A DNA stretch of 64,000 nt. It comes from Chrysophaeum taylorii (lineage: Eukaryota; Sar; Pelagophyceae; Pelagomonadales; Pelagomonadaceae). Positions 10,929 to 21,808 of this stretch are shown piece after piece; within the stretch, counting starts at the first letter, position 1; each line of letters opens with the position of its first letter. The translations under genes were made by a program, and so were the position numbers. Below the pieces are notes generated by a model that saw only the letters and a list, made by a program, of their open reading frames with translations, did no database searches and was not told the DNA's origin. Where the stretch lies: assembly GCA_029834535.1 (NCBI GenBank), contig JAQMWT010000528.1, positions 1-64,000 on the forward strand, in the 5' to 3' direction.

Positions 10929-11846
10929 ATGATTGTGTGTAGGATCGCCTGCGTGTTGGGCGTTGTCGGCGGGTTTGTTGTTCCGCAGAAGTCCGTGCGG
11001 CACTCGAGCACCGTGGCGCCCGTCGTGCGCAAAGAAGACTACGCGCCGGCGGTGGTGTCGACGGCGGTCGCGGGCGCCTTTGGGGTGGGGTTGTGGCTCT
11101 GGGACACGCAGACGGCCGCGCTGGAGTTTTTTGCGGGGTATCTGGTGGAGCAGTCCCTCAGCATAGACAACTTGTTGGTGTTTCTGGTATTGTTCGAGTA
11201 TTTCAAAGTGCCGGCGGGGCCGATGCAGAACAAAGCGTTGAGCTACGGTCTGGTCGGGGCCGTCGCGTGTCGGGCAGTTTTCGTCGTCCTCGGCGCCGCG
11301 GCCATCCAATCTTTTCGCCCCGTGCTCCTCGTGTTTGCGGGCATTCTCGTTTTCGCGTCCTTCAAGCTCCTCACCGTCGAGGAAAATGACGACGACGAAG
11401 ACGTCTCCAAAAATTTCGTAGTTCGTTACGTGAACCAACAAACTTTCGTACCTTCGACCGACAGATTCGACCCGATAGACCCGACGAAATTTTTCACCGA
11501 CGGCAAGGCGACGCCTCTCCTCGCCGCCGTCGTCTGCCTCGAGCTCTCGGACATCGTATTTGCGGTAGACTCCGTGCCCGCCGTGTTTGGCGTGACGAGA
11601 GATCCGTTGATCGTCTACTCATCTAACGTATTCGCCATCGTTGGCCTGCGCAGCTGGTACCGCATCCTCGCCCAGGCGGCCCAGGACCTCGAGTACCTCG
11701 ACAAGGCCGTCGCCATCGTCCTCGGCTTGGTTGGGGTCAAGATCGCCGCCTCTTTTTTCGGCGTCGAGGTCCCGACCTCGACCTCCCTCGCCGCCATCGC
11801 CGCCATCCTCGGCGGAGGCGTCGCTTTGTCCCTCTATAATAAGTAA
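10929..11846 (+). CDS. TERC: TerC-family integral thylakoid membrane protein
   Basis: A single intronless 305-residue ORF. The N-terminus (MIVCRIACVLGVVGGFVVPQ) is a signal peptide followed by an aromatic residue at the likely cleavage site and a Ser/Arg/Lys-rich transit-like stretch, as expected for import into a secondary plastid. The mature part is a typical TerC/Alx body of about seven membrane segments. It has 'EQSLSIDNLLVFLVLFEYFKVP' (near residues 80-100, given here split as SIDNLLVFLVLF plus YFKVP) and the second signature ELSDIVFAVDSVPAVFGVT, then SNVFAIVGLRSWY. Acidic residues in these helices are thought to bind metal in the family. Plant TerC helps insert thylakoid membrane proteins, and bacterial relatives handle Mn or tellurite. 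An acidic 'EENDDDED' loop lies between the halves. The start is the first ATG, in a purine-rich context. It is one of the few undamaged genes here. Confidence 0.92.
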   Translation: MIVCRIACVLGVVGGFVVPQKSVRHSSTVAPVVRKEDYAPAVVSTAVAGAFGVGLWLWDTQTAALEFFAGYLVEQSLSIDNLLVFLVLFEYFKVPAGPMQNKALSYGLVGAVACRAVFVVLGAAAIQSFRPVLLVFAGILVFASFKLLTVEENDDDEDVSKNFVVRYVNQQTFVPSTDRFDPIDPTKFFTDGKATPLLAAVVCLELSDIVFAVDSVPAVFGVTRDPLIVYSSNVFAIVGLRSWYRILAQAAQDLEYLDKAVAIVLGLVGVKIAASFFGVEVPTSTSLAAIAAILGGGVALSLYNK

Positions 11847-12195
11847 TAGCTCCATAATTTCGGGTCATCGCTCACCTTTGATGAGTACTGACCATTCTCT
11901 CCACTTCGACCAACCAACAGGTCAATCAATCAATCAATCACGCCTGGTGTTTGTTGCTTACGGGCCCAAAAAAACGAAGGTTGTCTTCGTCAAAACTGTT
12001 GTACCACAGGCTGCAAAGCAAGCACGCAAAGAAGGAGAAGAAGAATAACTTCGGGCGGGCGCCGGCCATCAAGGAGATTATATATGGCCGCCCGCGACGA
12101 GTCCATTATTATTTTTTTTTAAGCGACCATAGAGTAGCTGCGGCTGGCGACGACAACTGAGAGGTGCTTGAAGGCGAGGAGGACGCCTCGACGAC
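11847..12195. other. TerC 3' flank, no gene
   Basis: Contains a (CAAT)n run at about 11922-11940 and a T-run near 12110. No RNA gene was seen. Confidence 0.4.
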
Positions 12196-12762
12196 TCAGA
12201 TGACCTCAGATGACGACACGCTGGCCGATGCGCGCAACGCAGGCAGACTGTCGAAGAACTTGAAAGGCGCGGCGAAGGCCTCCTCCTCCTCCGGTAACTC
12301 GTTGATTACGAGCTTTCTCAAGCCCAACACCAGGCGGGGTCGTCCGTCCGTCCGTCCGAAGGGGTCGATCGACGACGAAGAAGTCGAAGCGCGGGCGTCG
12401 CTTACAGCCGCAAAAGTCGCCGGCGCTTGGCCTCGGTCTCCTGAGCTCGGGCAGCCTTGTGCGCTTTGCGCTTCCCCAGAATGTTCGACAGCCGAACCGT
12501 GGCCGTCGGTGACCTTGATCCTGGACACGTCGGTCTTGCGACTCGGCTTCTTCACTGGCAGGATGCCGGCCTCCTTGGGGTCGACTTCGCGCGAGGACTG
12601 GTGGTACTCGATGATGGCCTGGGCTTGCTCGAGCTTGGGCTTAAAAGTAGTCGACAGTGTCCTGCGCAACGCCCGCGGGGGACACGATGGTCAGGTCGAA
12701 AAGTCTCGGGCTTCTTGCCGACCGGTGGCGGCGAATGCATCACGAGCTTGAGTTCTCCTCCA
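12196..12762 (-). CDS. Hypothetical protein fragment, disordered
   Basis: Minus-strand reading starts near 12760 with DPKSDPGGELKLVMHSPPP and VGKKPE, shifts frame to FDLTIVSPAGVAQDTVDYF, and continues as FKPKLEQAQAIIEYHQSS, then a Lys/Ser-rich tail ending at 12196. I do not recognise it. Codon use and long open frames suggest real coding DNA, with one probable indel. Its start overlaps the left end of element D1. The right flank of D1 (14250-14647) also reads as minus-strand protein, so D1 may lie inside a former gene. Confidence 0.35.
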
Positions 12763-14247
12763 GGGTCGCTCTTGGGATCATGGTTTACGTACCCAGGGAT
12801 AATAAATAAATTTTGGGGAAAAACCCCTATGGCACTACTATAAGAAGTGTCAATCTTCGGATCAAGTGTTTAACGGTGCTACGTGGCTGCCCTGACTCGT
12901 CGCTTGAAACCGCTCTAGAAAGAAAGAGGGACGCGCACAGTGGTGGCGGTGCGGGTGCTCGAAAAGGTCTTGGTGTGTGTGGGCACGCGCACAGAGGTGG
13001 TGTGGTGTGGGGTGGCAGCCGAGCCTGGAATGGCAGCGCGCTTAGTTGCGGCCGCGATGTCCCGCGATGTCGAGCAGGCTTCGCGCTCAACGCCTCTCCG
13101 CCGTGCGCTTTGGCACCGCGGCCACGGCCGCGCTTGCGGAAGGGTAGAGGATAATCGTGTTTTTCCGCCGGGACTTGAGCGTGCTTGAGGCGGATTGCGA
13201 GAGCGAGAACGTGCTTGCACTTGTAATAATAGTGCCTGAATTTGCACGGCAGCTAGCTGCACGTGTAGAACGTGTATATGCGATTGATGTTCCCCGGGTC
13301 CAGCCTTTTTGAGGACGTGGGCCGCCCCGACGATGCTCAGAGCCTCGTGTCCAGGGACTTCCCGTCCAGGGTGGTGCGAGACAAGCCGCCGTTTTCTGCG
13401 ACGACGACAACAAAGTCGCGGAGAAATCGAAGGGTCTGCTCGCTCTTGGTCGCCTCGACGACAGAAAAAAATGCCCCCCTTGACTGCTTCGGGTCCGGCG
13501 GACACGAGAGTAAGACGAAGGAGTCGGACTTGATGAGGAAGTCGCCATCATGAGCTTTTGCCAGCGTGTGAATGTACTCCTGCGCCTCCTTCTTCCAATC
13601 CCTGCCTGTTGATCTATATGCGGGTGCTGAGCAATAAAATAGCCATCGTTTTGGCTCCTCCGAGACTCGAGGTACCGGACGATGCTTCTCCAGAGGCTGG
13701 AACCTACTACCCCGACGACCTCGCGGGCAGTGCCATCCGCCTAGATGAAGTTGTCGCAGGATTCGTCGTTGCCGTTGTTGTTGTCGCGCGGCGTACCGGG
13801 AGCGCACCCGTTCGAGATCCAGCCGGCAATTTTTTTCTCATACTTCGCCAGACCGTGACTCCACGAGCACCAGAGACTTGGATGATGAATGCGGGGCACT
13901 TCTCGGTCCACTCGTCGTGGGTGAAGCGACGACGCAGGAGTACCTTGTCGTCGAGACAGACCGCCGCCGATCGTGACGACGACGACGAGGCTAATTTGCG
14001 CCATGATTCTCGAGCACACAGGACGTTCCGTCGCACTCGTTCCCAGCGAGCATCGCATCTTCAAAGCAGCCACAAATATCTCGTTGATTTGTGGTCGCAG
14101 CGCGGTCGCTCCGCCATATGCTGAATTTTTTAGTCGTGCATCAGGAGTGACGTCACGACTTCAAGACTTCTTATAGTGCCATACCCAAAATTTATTTATT
14201 ATCCCTGGGTGCGTAAACCATTATCCCCTCAAGGGAATTTTCCCCCG
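12763..14247 (-). mobile_element. Inverted-repeat element D1
   Basis: The two ends carry inverted copies of a sequence that includes 'ttgggatcatggtttacg', 'tacccagggatmataaat' and 'ggcactataagaag'. Left arm is about 12763-12850 and right arm about 14160-14247. The same two arms bound element D2 at 18183-19861 in the opposite orientation. Beyond the shared core the two arms differ: one ends 'gggtcgctcttggg', the other in a 'gggaaaattccc' palindrome. No transposase was recognised. The interior holds broken frames, so it looks like a gene-carrying non-autonomous DNA transposon. The superfamily is unassigned and I could not fix a target-site duplication. Confidence 0.6.
13337..14117 (-). pseudogene. 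Cargo ORF of element D1 (MAERP family), broken
   Basis: The start at 14115-14117 is homologous to the D2 ORF (same DNA, with an indel changing frame after about five codons). A TGACGTCA site lies at 14148-14155 just upstream. Later frames contain 'LLRRRFTHDEWTEKCPAFIIQ' (a split phrase) and 'YIHTLAKAHDGDFLIKSDSF', both coding-like but unrecognised. No J-domain like the one in D2 was seen. Several breaks are present. Confidence 0.4.
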
Positions 14248-14830
14248 TCAGCCGCGACTGGTCCCGGCGCACGTGCAGCTCGATGTCCTCGTCGAACGAC
14301 ACTCCCCCTTCTGAGCCGATCATCGAGCTGCCGCCACGAGATCCATTCACATTCCACTCAGAGTTCTTCGACATGCACTTTCTCGCTCCGACGCTTTGGA
14401 TCCTCCCGGCAGTATGTTTTTCAAGGCGTTCTTCAAAAAAGTCAGTTGCTGATTGCGCTTCTTGGCAGCAGCAACGGCGTCCGCCGTCGCCTTGTCGCTT
14501 TTTGGGTGCGTCCTTCGGCACCGCCCGTCGCGCCTCGAGCCTGTGGACGGCGGCTGCGTGTTGCCCGTTAGTCATGTCGCCCCATTGATATTGAAATGAG
14601 TATTTTTTTGTGACCAGTAATTTTTGGTGACCAGCATATCTCGACACTCATATTTGATTCAAAGACCGAGTCAAACCGAGCTTCACAACTCAACGAACAC
14701 GCTTGGCTCCACTCGGGATTCGACGTGAAACCCTGCGCGCGGTGATGTCGCAAGGCCGAAGCGAAACAAAGATCCATCCTAGTTGCGGCTCCAAAACCTC
14801 GCGATTTTCCCCTCTCTGAATCTGAGGAGG
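14160..14830 (-). other. Coding-like minus-strand text right of D1
   Basis: Frame 14192-14647 is open for 151 codons (for example SRLTGENSLEGIMV at its end) and is rich in Arg, Lys and Ser. I do not recognise it. It may belong to the same interrupted gene as 12196-12762. Confidence 0.3.
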
Positions 14831-17800
14831 TCAAACGCTAGCCCCGAGTCCGGATACCATCTTTTCCGAGCCCGCTCGACCCCGACCGGAGATCCTCCTC
14901 CAACCACGTCGCCACGGCAATCCCACGAGTTCCACGATATACGCCCAATTTATGTCCAGGATCACACCTTGAGCCCGTCGTCAAGCCAAACCGGACGTCA
15001 TCGGGTTTTCACTTATGACCAAGTCAGAAGATCTCTCTGTGCAGCCATCCCACCTCGACCCTAACGATACCGAGGAGTACTCCACTCCCTCCGACTTGAA
15101 TCTGGCTGCTGATGGCCTTCTCGACGGTCTCCTCATCAAGCTAGCTACCTACCTCAGGACCGCGTAAAAGCTTTATTCCGAAACATCAAAAAAAACCATC
15201 GCGGCCCAATTGCTGCTCAAGTCACATGTTCCCGCATCAACTCGTGCGCAACAGCAACTACCACGGGCACGTTCACCGCATGGCACCTTATCCACCGCCA
15301 CATATATACTTCTTCCTCAAGGCGCCCTTTGAACCCTCGCAGCACATCTCCGAGCGAACGATCCTCGACTATATCCCTGATTCTGTACGGCTTCTGAGCT
15401 CGCCGGACATCATCGATGATCCACCACATCATAATACACGACGCCCATTTGCGTTCCGCACGTGCTCGCGTACCTAGATTATCAGTTCAAAGTTCAGGGC
15501 GAGGAGTCCGTTCACGACTCACTCCTCGCGTTGCCTCGTCGGCATATCATCGCCTCCGGGCTCTCCCTACTCGGAGTCCCAATGCTTCGGGGGGCATCTC
15601 ACGGTGCGCGAGCCCCCCTCGGATGCTTCCACCAGTGATCCTGCCGACGAACACGAGGCGCATCCCACTCCCCTCGATGCATCCGATGATGGCGAACACG
15701 AGTCGCGATCTCGATACAGGACGATTATTCGCGTTGGCGACTCGTCCTGCATAACGGGGAGCATCAGAACCGTCGACCCCGTCGCGGCCCCGAGAACTCC
15801 CGTCCCGTCATCCCCGGCTTAACTAGCTCATCGTCGTCTCACCACCAAACGACCCTCACTCCTTCCACGCAAACGGCTTCTTCATCCTTGCCTTCGCGCA
15901 TAGATGAAAACTCCGTCGTCCGCGTGACGAGCAAGACCCCCCCCCCCGTTTCAAACACCGACGATGCCGCGGTCGTGGCGACCCGCCCGATCGAGCCCTC
16001 GGGCAAACTTCCGTAATCAAGAAAACCCCGGAGTGAACGTCGTGACACCCTCCCTCATCGCGACCACCATTCAACAACGACTCCATATCGAAGAGGCTAT
16101 CGACGCATTTCTTCTTGGAGCCGATGATTCTGAATACGATGGTGTTGTTGCCGATCGGTGTCAAAGACGTGGGCGGCTCGTACGCGTACTGCGCTCTCCC
16201 CACGACCCCACACTCTATCTTAGCATCCAACTCTTTCTCCAGCGGTCGGCGCCAATAGTTTTCCCTCCTAGTTCCTCCCTTAGAAGAGTTCGCTCCTGTA
16301 CTCCTTCAACTCCTCTCCTCCCGTAGAACTAACTGTCTCTAATAACGACATCTCATGCTTCACATCTTCCGTCGACCCTATATGTCGCTCAAGCATGAAC
16401 ACTCTTCCAAGGTATATATCACCAAAGCTCGTTTCTGACACTGGCGCCACCTTCAACTTTGGCCACGCGTGCGTCGTCGCCTCTCGTCAGTGAAAGGTCA
16501 GAAGTTGATTATGTCACCCCTGTCAAGATATATCTATGGCCACCACTGTTGCGCTCTCCCAGCTGGTGGGTGGTGCAGACGCTCCCCGACACTTGCGTAT
16601 CTTGCGCCACTTCTCCAGCTGGATGATTTCCGCGAGGACATATTCCTCCTCTCTCGTCCGCCACTGGCCACCTCTTCAATCATTTTCGATGCAGGGTCCC
16701 TCTCCGTAAAACGTTCTGTGCGGCACCCACAACTACTCACCCCCACGAGCTGCCCGAGAACTTGACGCCTCAGCCGCTGTCTTCACGCGTGAGAAAAGTC
16801 ACCAAACACGACACCTTTCTCTCGTTGTCTCGTGCTATCTCTCGGTCAGGTTCGAGCCGTCGATGTTCGCGAACTCGCCGGCATCCGCGGCACGCCTCAC
16901 CCTTGCGCTGCATCTCAACTAAAGGCCCTTTCGTAACATTCAACTCTTCTCCGCGTCTGGTCAGCTCAACGTCACTGCCGACGTTATCACGTTGTCCACG
17001 GAATGCACCTCCGAGTCCGCGCTCAAGGACACCTATCCACACGACGCAAAGTCGGCCTGGATGTTCCGCTCCGACTTGCGGCGATTTAGCATCGATCTCG
17101 CCCTCCCCGCCACATTCATTCTTGAAGAGATTACCCTACCGTCCTCGACGAATCACGGGCACCACCAACACTCGCCCAAGCCCGCAAGTTTGGCCACTTT
17201 CTCTTCTGGACATTCTTCGCCTACAATGCCCGTCTGCCGTGGGTTTCGACTCTGACCCCTCAAAGCCACGCTTTCTTCGGCGGACGCGGTCGATACCCCG
17301 AAGATGATGCCGCGGTTCCTCCGCGCGCAGATCACACGTTGTCCATCTCCTGCAGTGCGAACGATCTAACTCCAACACCATCATTCTAGGACTGGGACCT
17401 ATGTTCTCTGCCTGCCATAATGCAAGCATCATGCCGGCTTTTTCACATATGGCACAAAAAGGCATGGTCGTTGTATTACGAGAAGCTTTCTTGGACGCAG
17501 CAGGAAAAAATCAACGCTTGTCTATTCGTTGTACGTGCTTGATCAACTTGAGTTCACTCGGAAGCGATCCTTACCCTCGGTTTCTTCACCGGCGGACAGC
17601 TGAACAAAGAAACTCTGTTGGTCATCAACATACGCGAAACGCGCGCGTGGTAAACCATTCGTGCTATAAAGTGTCAAGCATCAATTCACATCAGGGATAC
17701 ATCGTGACTGCGCTTGCGTCTCGACCCAAACTCTCTAAGACGGACCACAACTCGGTAGATCTGAGTCTGCGAGTAGCTGAATTGGCTGACATGCAGAACC

Positions 17801-18040
17801 CCAAGGCTTTTTTTCGCGCTCGATTATCAAACGATGACCATCGCACGACCCTCGCAACAAACACTCTGTATCCTCAGACGCGCATGTCACTGGCTTGCCG
17901 GTGACGGGTCATTCTGATGATGGTAACCTGCCGATGCGCATGAGCTCTACAAGGCTATAAGACCGGTACGTCACACCGGTAAAAAACTGCACGGATCTGC
18001 TGAGCTCCAGACGACTCAGTCTCCTGCATGAGAGACGGCG
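14830..18040 (+). mobile_element. LTR-retrotransposon fossil
   Basis: A degraded plus-strand element. A gag-like stretch lies in the left third. A retroviral-type aspartic protease signature (VSDTGATF) lies near 16430-16460, followed by pre-integrase/integrase-like text to about 17400 and unassigned pol-like text to about 17900. I could not find a matching pair of LTRs by eye, and the superfamily (Copia or Gypsy) is not assigned. It is clearly broken in many places and looks old. It lies between elements D1 and D2. Confidence 0.42.
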
Positions 18041-18279
18041 TAACATGCCACCCGGACAAGTGTTCAAGGAGCAAGCGTCAATGATTCCTCCGCCGCAGCT
18101 TTTGGCGCTTCATCGCGTGACGCCTAAATACGTCGCGCGTCGTGTGATATATCACAGACTTCATGACAGCGCAACAAACAAAACGGGAAAATTCCCTTCC
18201 CTTGGGGGATCATGGTTTGCGTACCCAGGGATCATAAATATTGGGTACCCCTACAGCACTATAAGAAGTCATCAAGTCG

Positions 18280-18287
18280 TGACGTCA
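18280..18287. promoter_or_regulatory. TGACGTCA (CRE/bZIP-type) palindrome
   Basis: A perfect 8-bp palindrome about 100 bp before the D2 ORF. The same octamer sits before the related starts at 9873 (9759-9766) and 14117 (14148-14155), in a longer shared context 'agtcrtgacgtcac'. Conservation in three copies suggests a promoter element. Its function is inferred. Confidence 0.45.
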
Positions 18288-18386
18288 CTCCTGGGGCACA
18301 CGTGGCGCGGCGAGTGATCACGCGATGGTGCTCGGTGCTCGCGACACAAAAAAAAAAGAACGACTAAAAAAATTAGCGCTCAGCAT

Positions 18387-18872
18387 ATGGCGGAGCGACC
18401 GCTGCGACCACTCAACGAGGTGTTTGCCGCTGCTTTGAAGATGCTGAGACTGGGAAAGAGTGCGACGGAACGTAATGTGTGCTCGATATGGCGCGCGAGG
18501 CGTGCGACGCTTTCGGTTGGCGCCGCCGCCGCCGCCAAGATATTACTCCATAACAACAAACGGACCTCGGTTTGGACGGATGTGGCGGCGGCGGCTGATG
18601 TCCACGACGGTATAGCGTGCACCGTGCTCGGGTGCAAGCCGGGGGCATCGTGCGAGGAGATCCGCGCGGCTTACCGGCGGTGCGCGCTGCGCGGCCCCAT
18701 CCCGACGCGTCCGCGACGGGCGAAAGCGGGCGGCGGCGAGCGCCGAGTTCGTCGAGCTCACCCGCCGCGGCGAGGATCCTGCTGCGCGAGGCGTCGTCGT
18801 CGTCAAAGGTCAAAGTCTTTCGCTTTCGGAAGAGTGTGCGAACGAACGAACGAAGAAACCCCGTCGGAATGA
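18387..18872 (+). pseudogene. DnaJ-like (J-domain) cargo ORF of D2
   Basis: Starts MAERPLRPLNEVFAAALKM. From about residue 75 it reads CTVLGCKPGASCEEIRAAY and RRCALR, which fits helix I/II of a J-domain ('YxVLGVxPxAsxeEIrkAYRrlAlrxHPD'). The HPD tripeptide follows immediately, but in the neighbouring frame (PHPDASATGE), and a third frame then gives AEFVELTR. Thus one or two short indels break an otherwise recognisable J-domain, which normally stimulates Hsp70 ATPase. The Asn/Ala-rich N-terminal segment shared with 9873 and 14117 has no known match to me. Confidence 0.5.
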
Positions 18873-19861
18873 ATGGGTGCCGGCGGTGCGGCGCGCGACG
18901 AGCCCGGAGGAGGTGCTGCTCTCCGCAAGGTGCGGGACGGCCCGCGACGACTCGAGGTCGCCAACGACTTTTGTTTCCGGACATATATTCGAGATGGAGG
19001 AGCGATATCTCGGGACCGACCCGCGTGGTGCCCCTCCTGAAACTCGTGCGCGGCCAGAGCCGGATCGGCGCTGTCGATGAGATACCCGCGGAGACGGTTT
19101 CCTCGCCTTATCGCTCTTCGACCGCGAGGTCGCAACGGCGACGCGGGTGCGACGCGGCGGCGTTGACGAGACGATTTTGCGGCGGCGCGACGGTGGTTTT
19201 TAAGGCCAAGCTCTTCGCGAGTCTGGTAAAGCGCCACGGTGTTTGGGTGGGGGGGCGCGCAAGACCCACTTCGTGCGTTACGCGGCTGGCCGGACGACCC
19301 ATCATCGCCTCCTCCTAAAGAGCGCGAGCCCCGGGGTCACCTCGATGCTGTGGTATGTTGTCGCGCGGCCCGGCCTTCCGCCTTAGGTTTGTTTTTCACC
19401 CCCGGTATCTCTTCAAACAAAGTGCACGCGGGCCTGGTTTCCCTCCGCGGGCTTTTAGCTCCCGTTCTTTTCCACGACTTCCGGTCCGACCACTACGCCG
19501 AGCGCGACGAAGTCGAAGTCTGCTCGAAGTCTGCTCGACGTCGCGGGACATCGCGGCCGCACCTAAGCTCGATGCCATTCCAGGCTCGGCTGCCACCCCA
19601 CCCCACACCACACCACACCACACCACCTCTGTGCGCGTGCCCACACACCACACAAAAACCTTCAAGCACCCGCACCCCCTCCTCTTTGCGCGTCCCTCTT
19701 TTAAGAGCGGTTTCAAGCCAGTCAGGGCAAGGGTTGCAGGCACGTAGCAGCGTTAAACACACTTGATCCCAACATTTGACTTCTTGTACAAGCGCAGTGC
19801 CATAGGGGTACCCAAAATTTATGATCCCTGGGTACGTAAACCATGATCCCAAGAGCGACCC

Positions 19862-20049
19862 GGTTCAGAAACGATGGCTGGAGTTATAACACGCAAGAAC
19901 GACTTGAAGAGCTCCTTCCTACACGCGCATCAGTCCGAGTGACACCGCCAACAGCCCTCCTTCGAACCCCCTCCAAGACAACCAGTTTCCACCTTTCTAT
20001 CTCCAGTCCCCCTTCCGCGTGATCTTCCTTCGCTGATATCCTATTACCG
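19862..20049. other. Spacer, no gene
   Basis: Short anonymous sequence between D2 and the Harbinger relic. Confidence 0.4.
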
Positions 20050-21245
20050 GCCGCTAAGATGGTATGCAGTCGTTGGCGGCGGGCGGACGATTGCGGTGTT
20101 TCGGCTATTTCTTCCATAACACGCGACGTGCGTCTGCATGGGCTGGCCAGGAAGGGGGCGGTTTCGGGATTTGGAGGTCCTCAATAGGGCGGCCGAAGAC
20201 GGGCGGGCGAATCCAGGTGTCCGGCTGGAGACCTCGAGCCAAGGAGGTCGGACCGGAGGTTGTCGGTGGCGGGTCGACCATCGATACAGAAGTTGTGTGG
20301 TGGAGGCGGGCACAACAGCATACGAGTGGAGCTCGCCGCCGATCGTGGCGTACTTCAAGTTCTTGCGCCAGAGCACACCCCGCTTGCGAACGAGCATGCC
20401 AAAATTCGATGATATTCATGCGCGGTGCGCGCTCTGAGCGTAGTTGAAGCTGTCTTCTGGTGATCCTGCGAGCCAGGGATTGGTGAAAGGAGCCACGACC
20501 TGCAGCAGGAGGCCGCGTCGCCGACGTGAAAGAAAGAAACTCCCCGGAATGCTGCCGTTTTCAAACTGCTCAAACAGTGACGTGGAGCGGAAGTGGTTCC
20601 AATCATGCAAGGGAAGAAGTCAAAGAAGAGGAAACGACGCGCCGCATCACACACCGCCATAAGAGGCCGTACTTATTATCTTTGCGTGGGACGTGGTAAC
20701 GCTGTCCACCGCCGCACGACCCGGGTTTTGTATCTCGAATATGGAGCCGTCGATGGCGGCATCCCTTAAAGCAAAAGCACTGGTTGCGTCCAGACTTGGC
20801 CCTGAAGCCCTACTACTCCACAGCACTCAAATTCAGGAACCTTGTTGTCGCGAGCTCCCTCCGCGTCGATGACGGAGTCGATAGCGTGCCAGATGGAGTC
20901 CTAAAACCCCGCAGTTGAGAGAGGCTGTAGCGGTCGGTGATGTCCCAAACTTGACCACCCGCCAAGAATCTGAGCGTCGCCGCCACAACGCGCGTCCGAT
21001 CGTCGCGCGCCCGAGCGACGCGCTGAGTCGTCGTGATCCGATGCCGAATCATCCCCAGCAGGACGTTGACGTCGTCTATTCCCATTCGGAAGTTCCGCCG
21101 GAACACCCTGGACGACACCCGCGCGTTTTCCAGTTGTAAAGCGCTCCTCAGAGTCCGGGGCAGTTTCGAGGCCCGAGCAGCAGCACCACGATGTCGAACT
21201 CACTTTCGCTTTTTCACGTGTTGGAGATATACGCAGGGTAAGGAT
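20050..21245 (-). mobile_element. PIF/Harbinger transposase relic
   Basis: Minus-strand frames give, in order, FRRNFRMGIDDVNVLLGMI and LRFLAGGQVWDITDRYSLS (typical N-terminal helices of DDE-4 transposases), 'VWHAIDSVID'-like text, 'VGAIDGS'-position text near 20730 (DGSIFEIQ), GDAA plus WLLSPI or TPF text near 20460-20530, then FNYAQSAHR and FWHARSQAG near 20390-20440. The order and spacing are those of a Harbinger transposase of about 380 residues. At least five frame changes are visible, so it is dead. No partner Myb-like Harbinger protein and no terminal repeats were found nearby. Confidence 0.65.
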
Positions 21246-21343
21246 CAAGGTTTTTTTTCATTATTGCTGTCAGTCAAAAGGGCGCAAAAAACGACGTCGT
21301 CAAAAGCCGAAGCCCTACCTTTGGCCGCCGAATTAAGAAGTAC

Positions 21344-21808
21344 TTAATCGGAAGCAAGGAGGCGCTCGAGGCCGGCCGAGAGAAAGGTGAGGGCCATGTG
21401 AGTCGAGAGGATGGGAAGGATGAGGGGGTCGAAGGCGGCCTTGACGGCGGCAATGACCGCGTCATTCTGGAGAGCGTAGAGCGAGAAGACGCCATACAAA
21501 AACCATAAGAACAAGGCGACGATCACGACAAAGTTAACCCCCAAGACTACCCCGAGCGCTCCGACGACTTTTTCGAGGCTCCTTGGTTCTTCTTCCGTTG
21601 CAACGGACGACGGAGCTTCGCGTTTCAGGCGCGCGATGTCGCTCTTCAGATCCTTGAGGGCATCGCTCTCCTTAACTCCCTCGCCCTCCTCAAAGACCTC
21701 GCTGCTCTCGCTCTCCCGCGCGCGGAGGACCCCGCGACGCGGGAGCGAAGGGAACGACTGCTGTCCCGCATATTTCAAAGCGCTCGCGCATGCGACCACC
21801 AACAACAT
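21344..21808 (-). CDS. Small plastid-targeted membrane protein, unknown function
   Basis: 154 residues from the first ATG at 21806-21808. The upstream extension of the frame starts only at TTG, so I reject it. The N-terminus MLLVVACASALKYAGQQSF is a signal peptide with an ALA/ASA-like cleavage site followed by a basic transit-like segment (PRRGVLRARE), as in secondary-plastid presequences. Then comes an acidic, Lys/Glu-rich helical stretch (coiled-coil-like, about residues 40-75), one strong membrane helix (VVGALGVVLGVNFVVIVALF), and a second hydrophobic region ending LSTHMALTFLSAGLERLLASD at about 130-154. I do not recognise the family. It is undamaged and intronless. By presequence it probably sits in a plastid membrane. 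Confidence 0.72.
   Translation of the reverse strand: MLLVVACASALKYAGQQSFPSLPRRGVLRARESESSEVFEEGEGVKESDALKDLKSDIARLKREAPSSVATEEEPRSLEKVVGALGVVLGVNFVVIVALFLWFLYGVFSLYALQNDAVIAAVKAAFDPLILPILSTHMALTFLSAGLERLLASD

Larger units (their letters stand above)
18183..19861 (+). mobile_element. Inverted-repeat element D2
   Basis: It has the same terminal arms as D1 in opposite overall orientation: left arm about 18183-18275, right arm about 19780-19861. The 3' third (19490-19800, read in reverse) matches D1 12850-13080, including the GT/CA-rich 'cacaccacacc' stretch, so the two are copies of one family. It carries a J-domain-like ORF with a TGACGTCA site about 100 bp upstream. No transposase was recognised. 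Confidence 0.62.
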
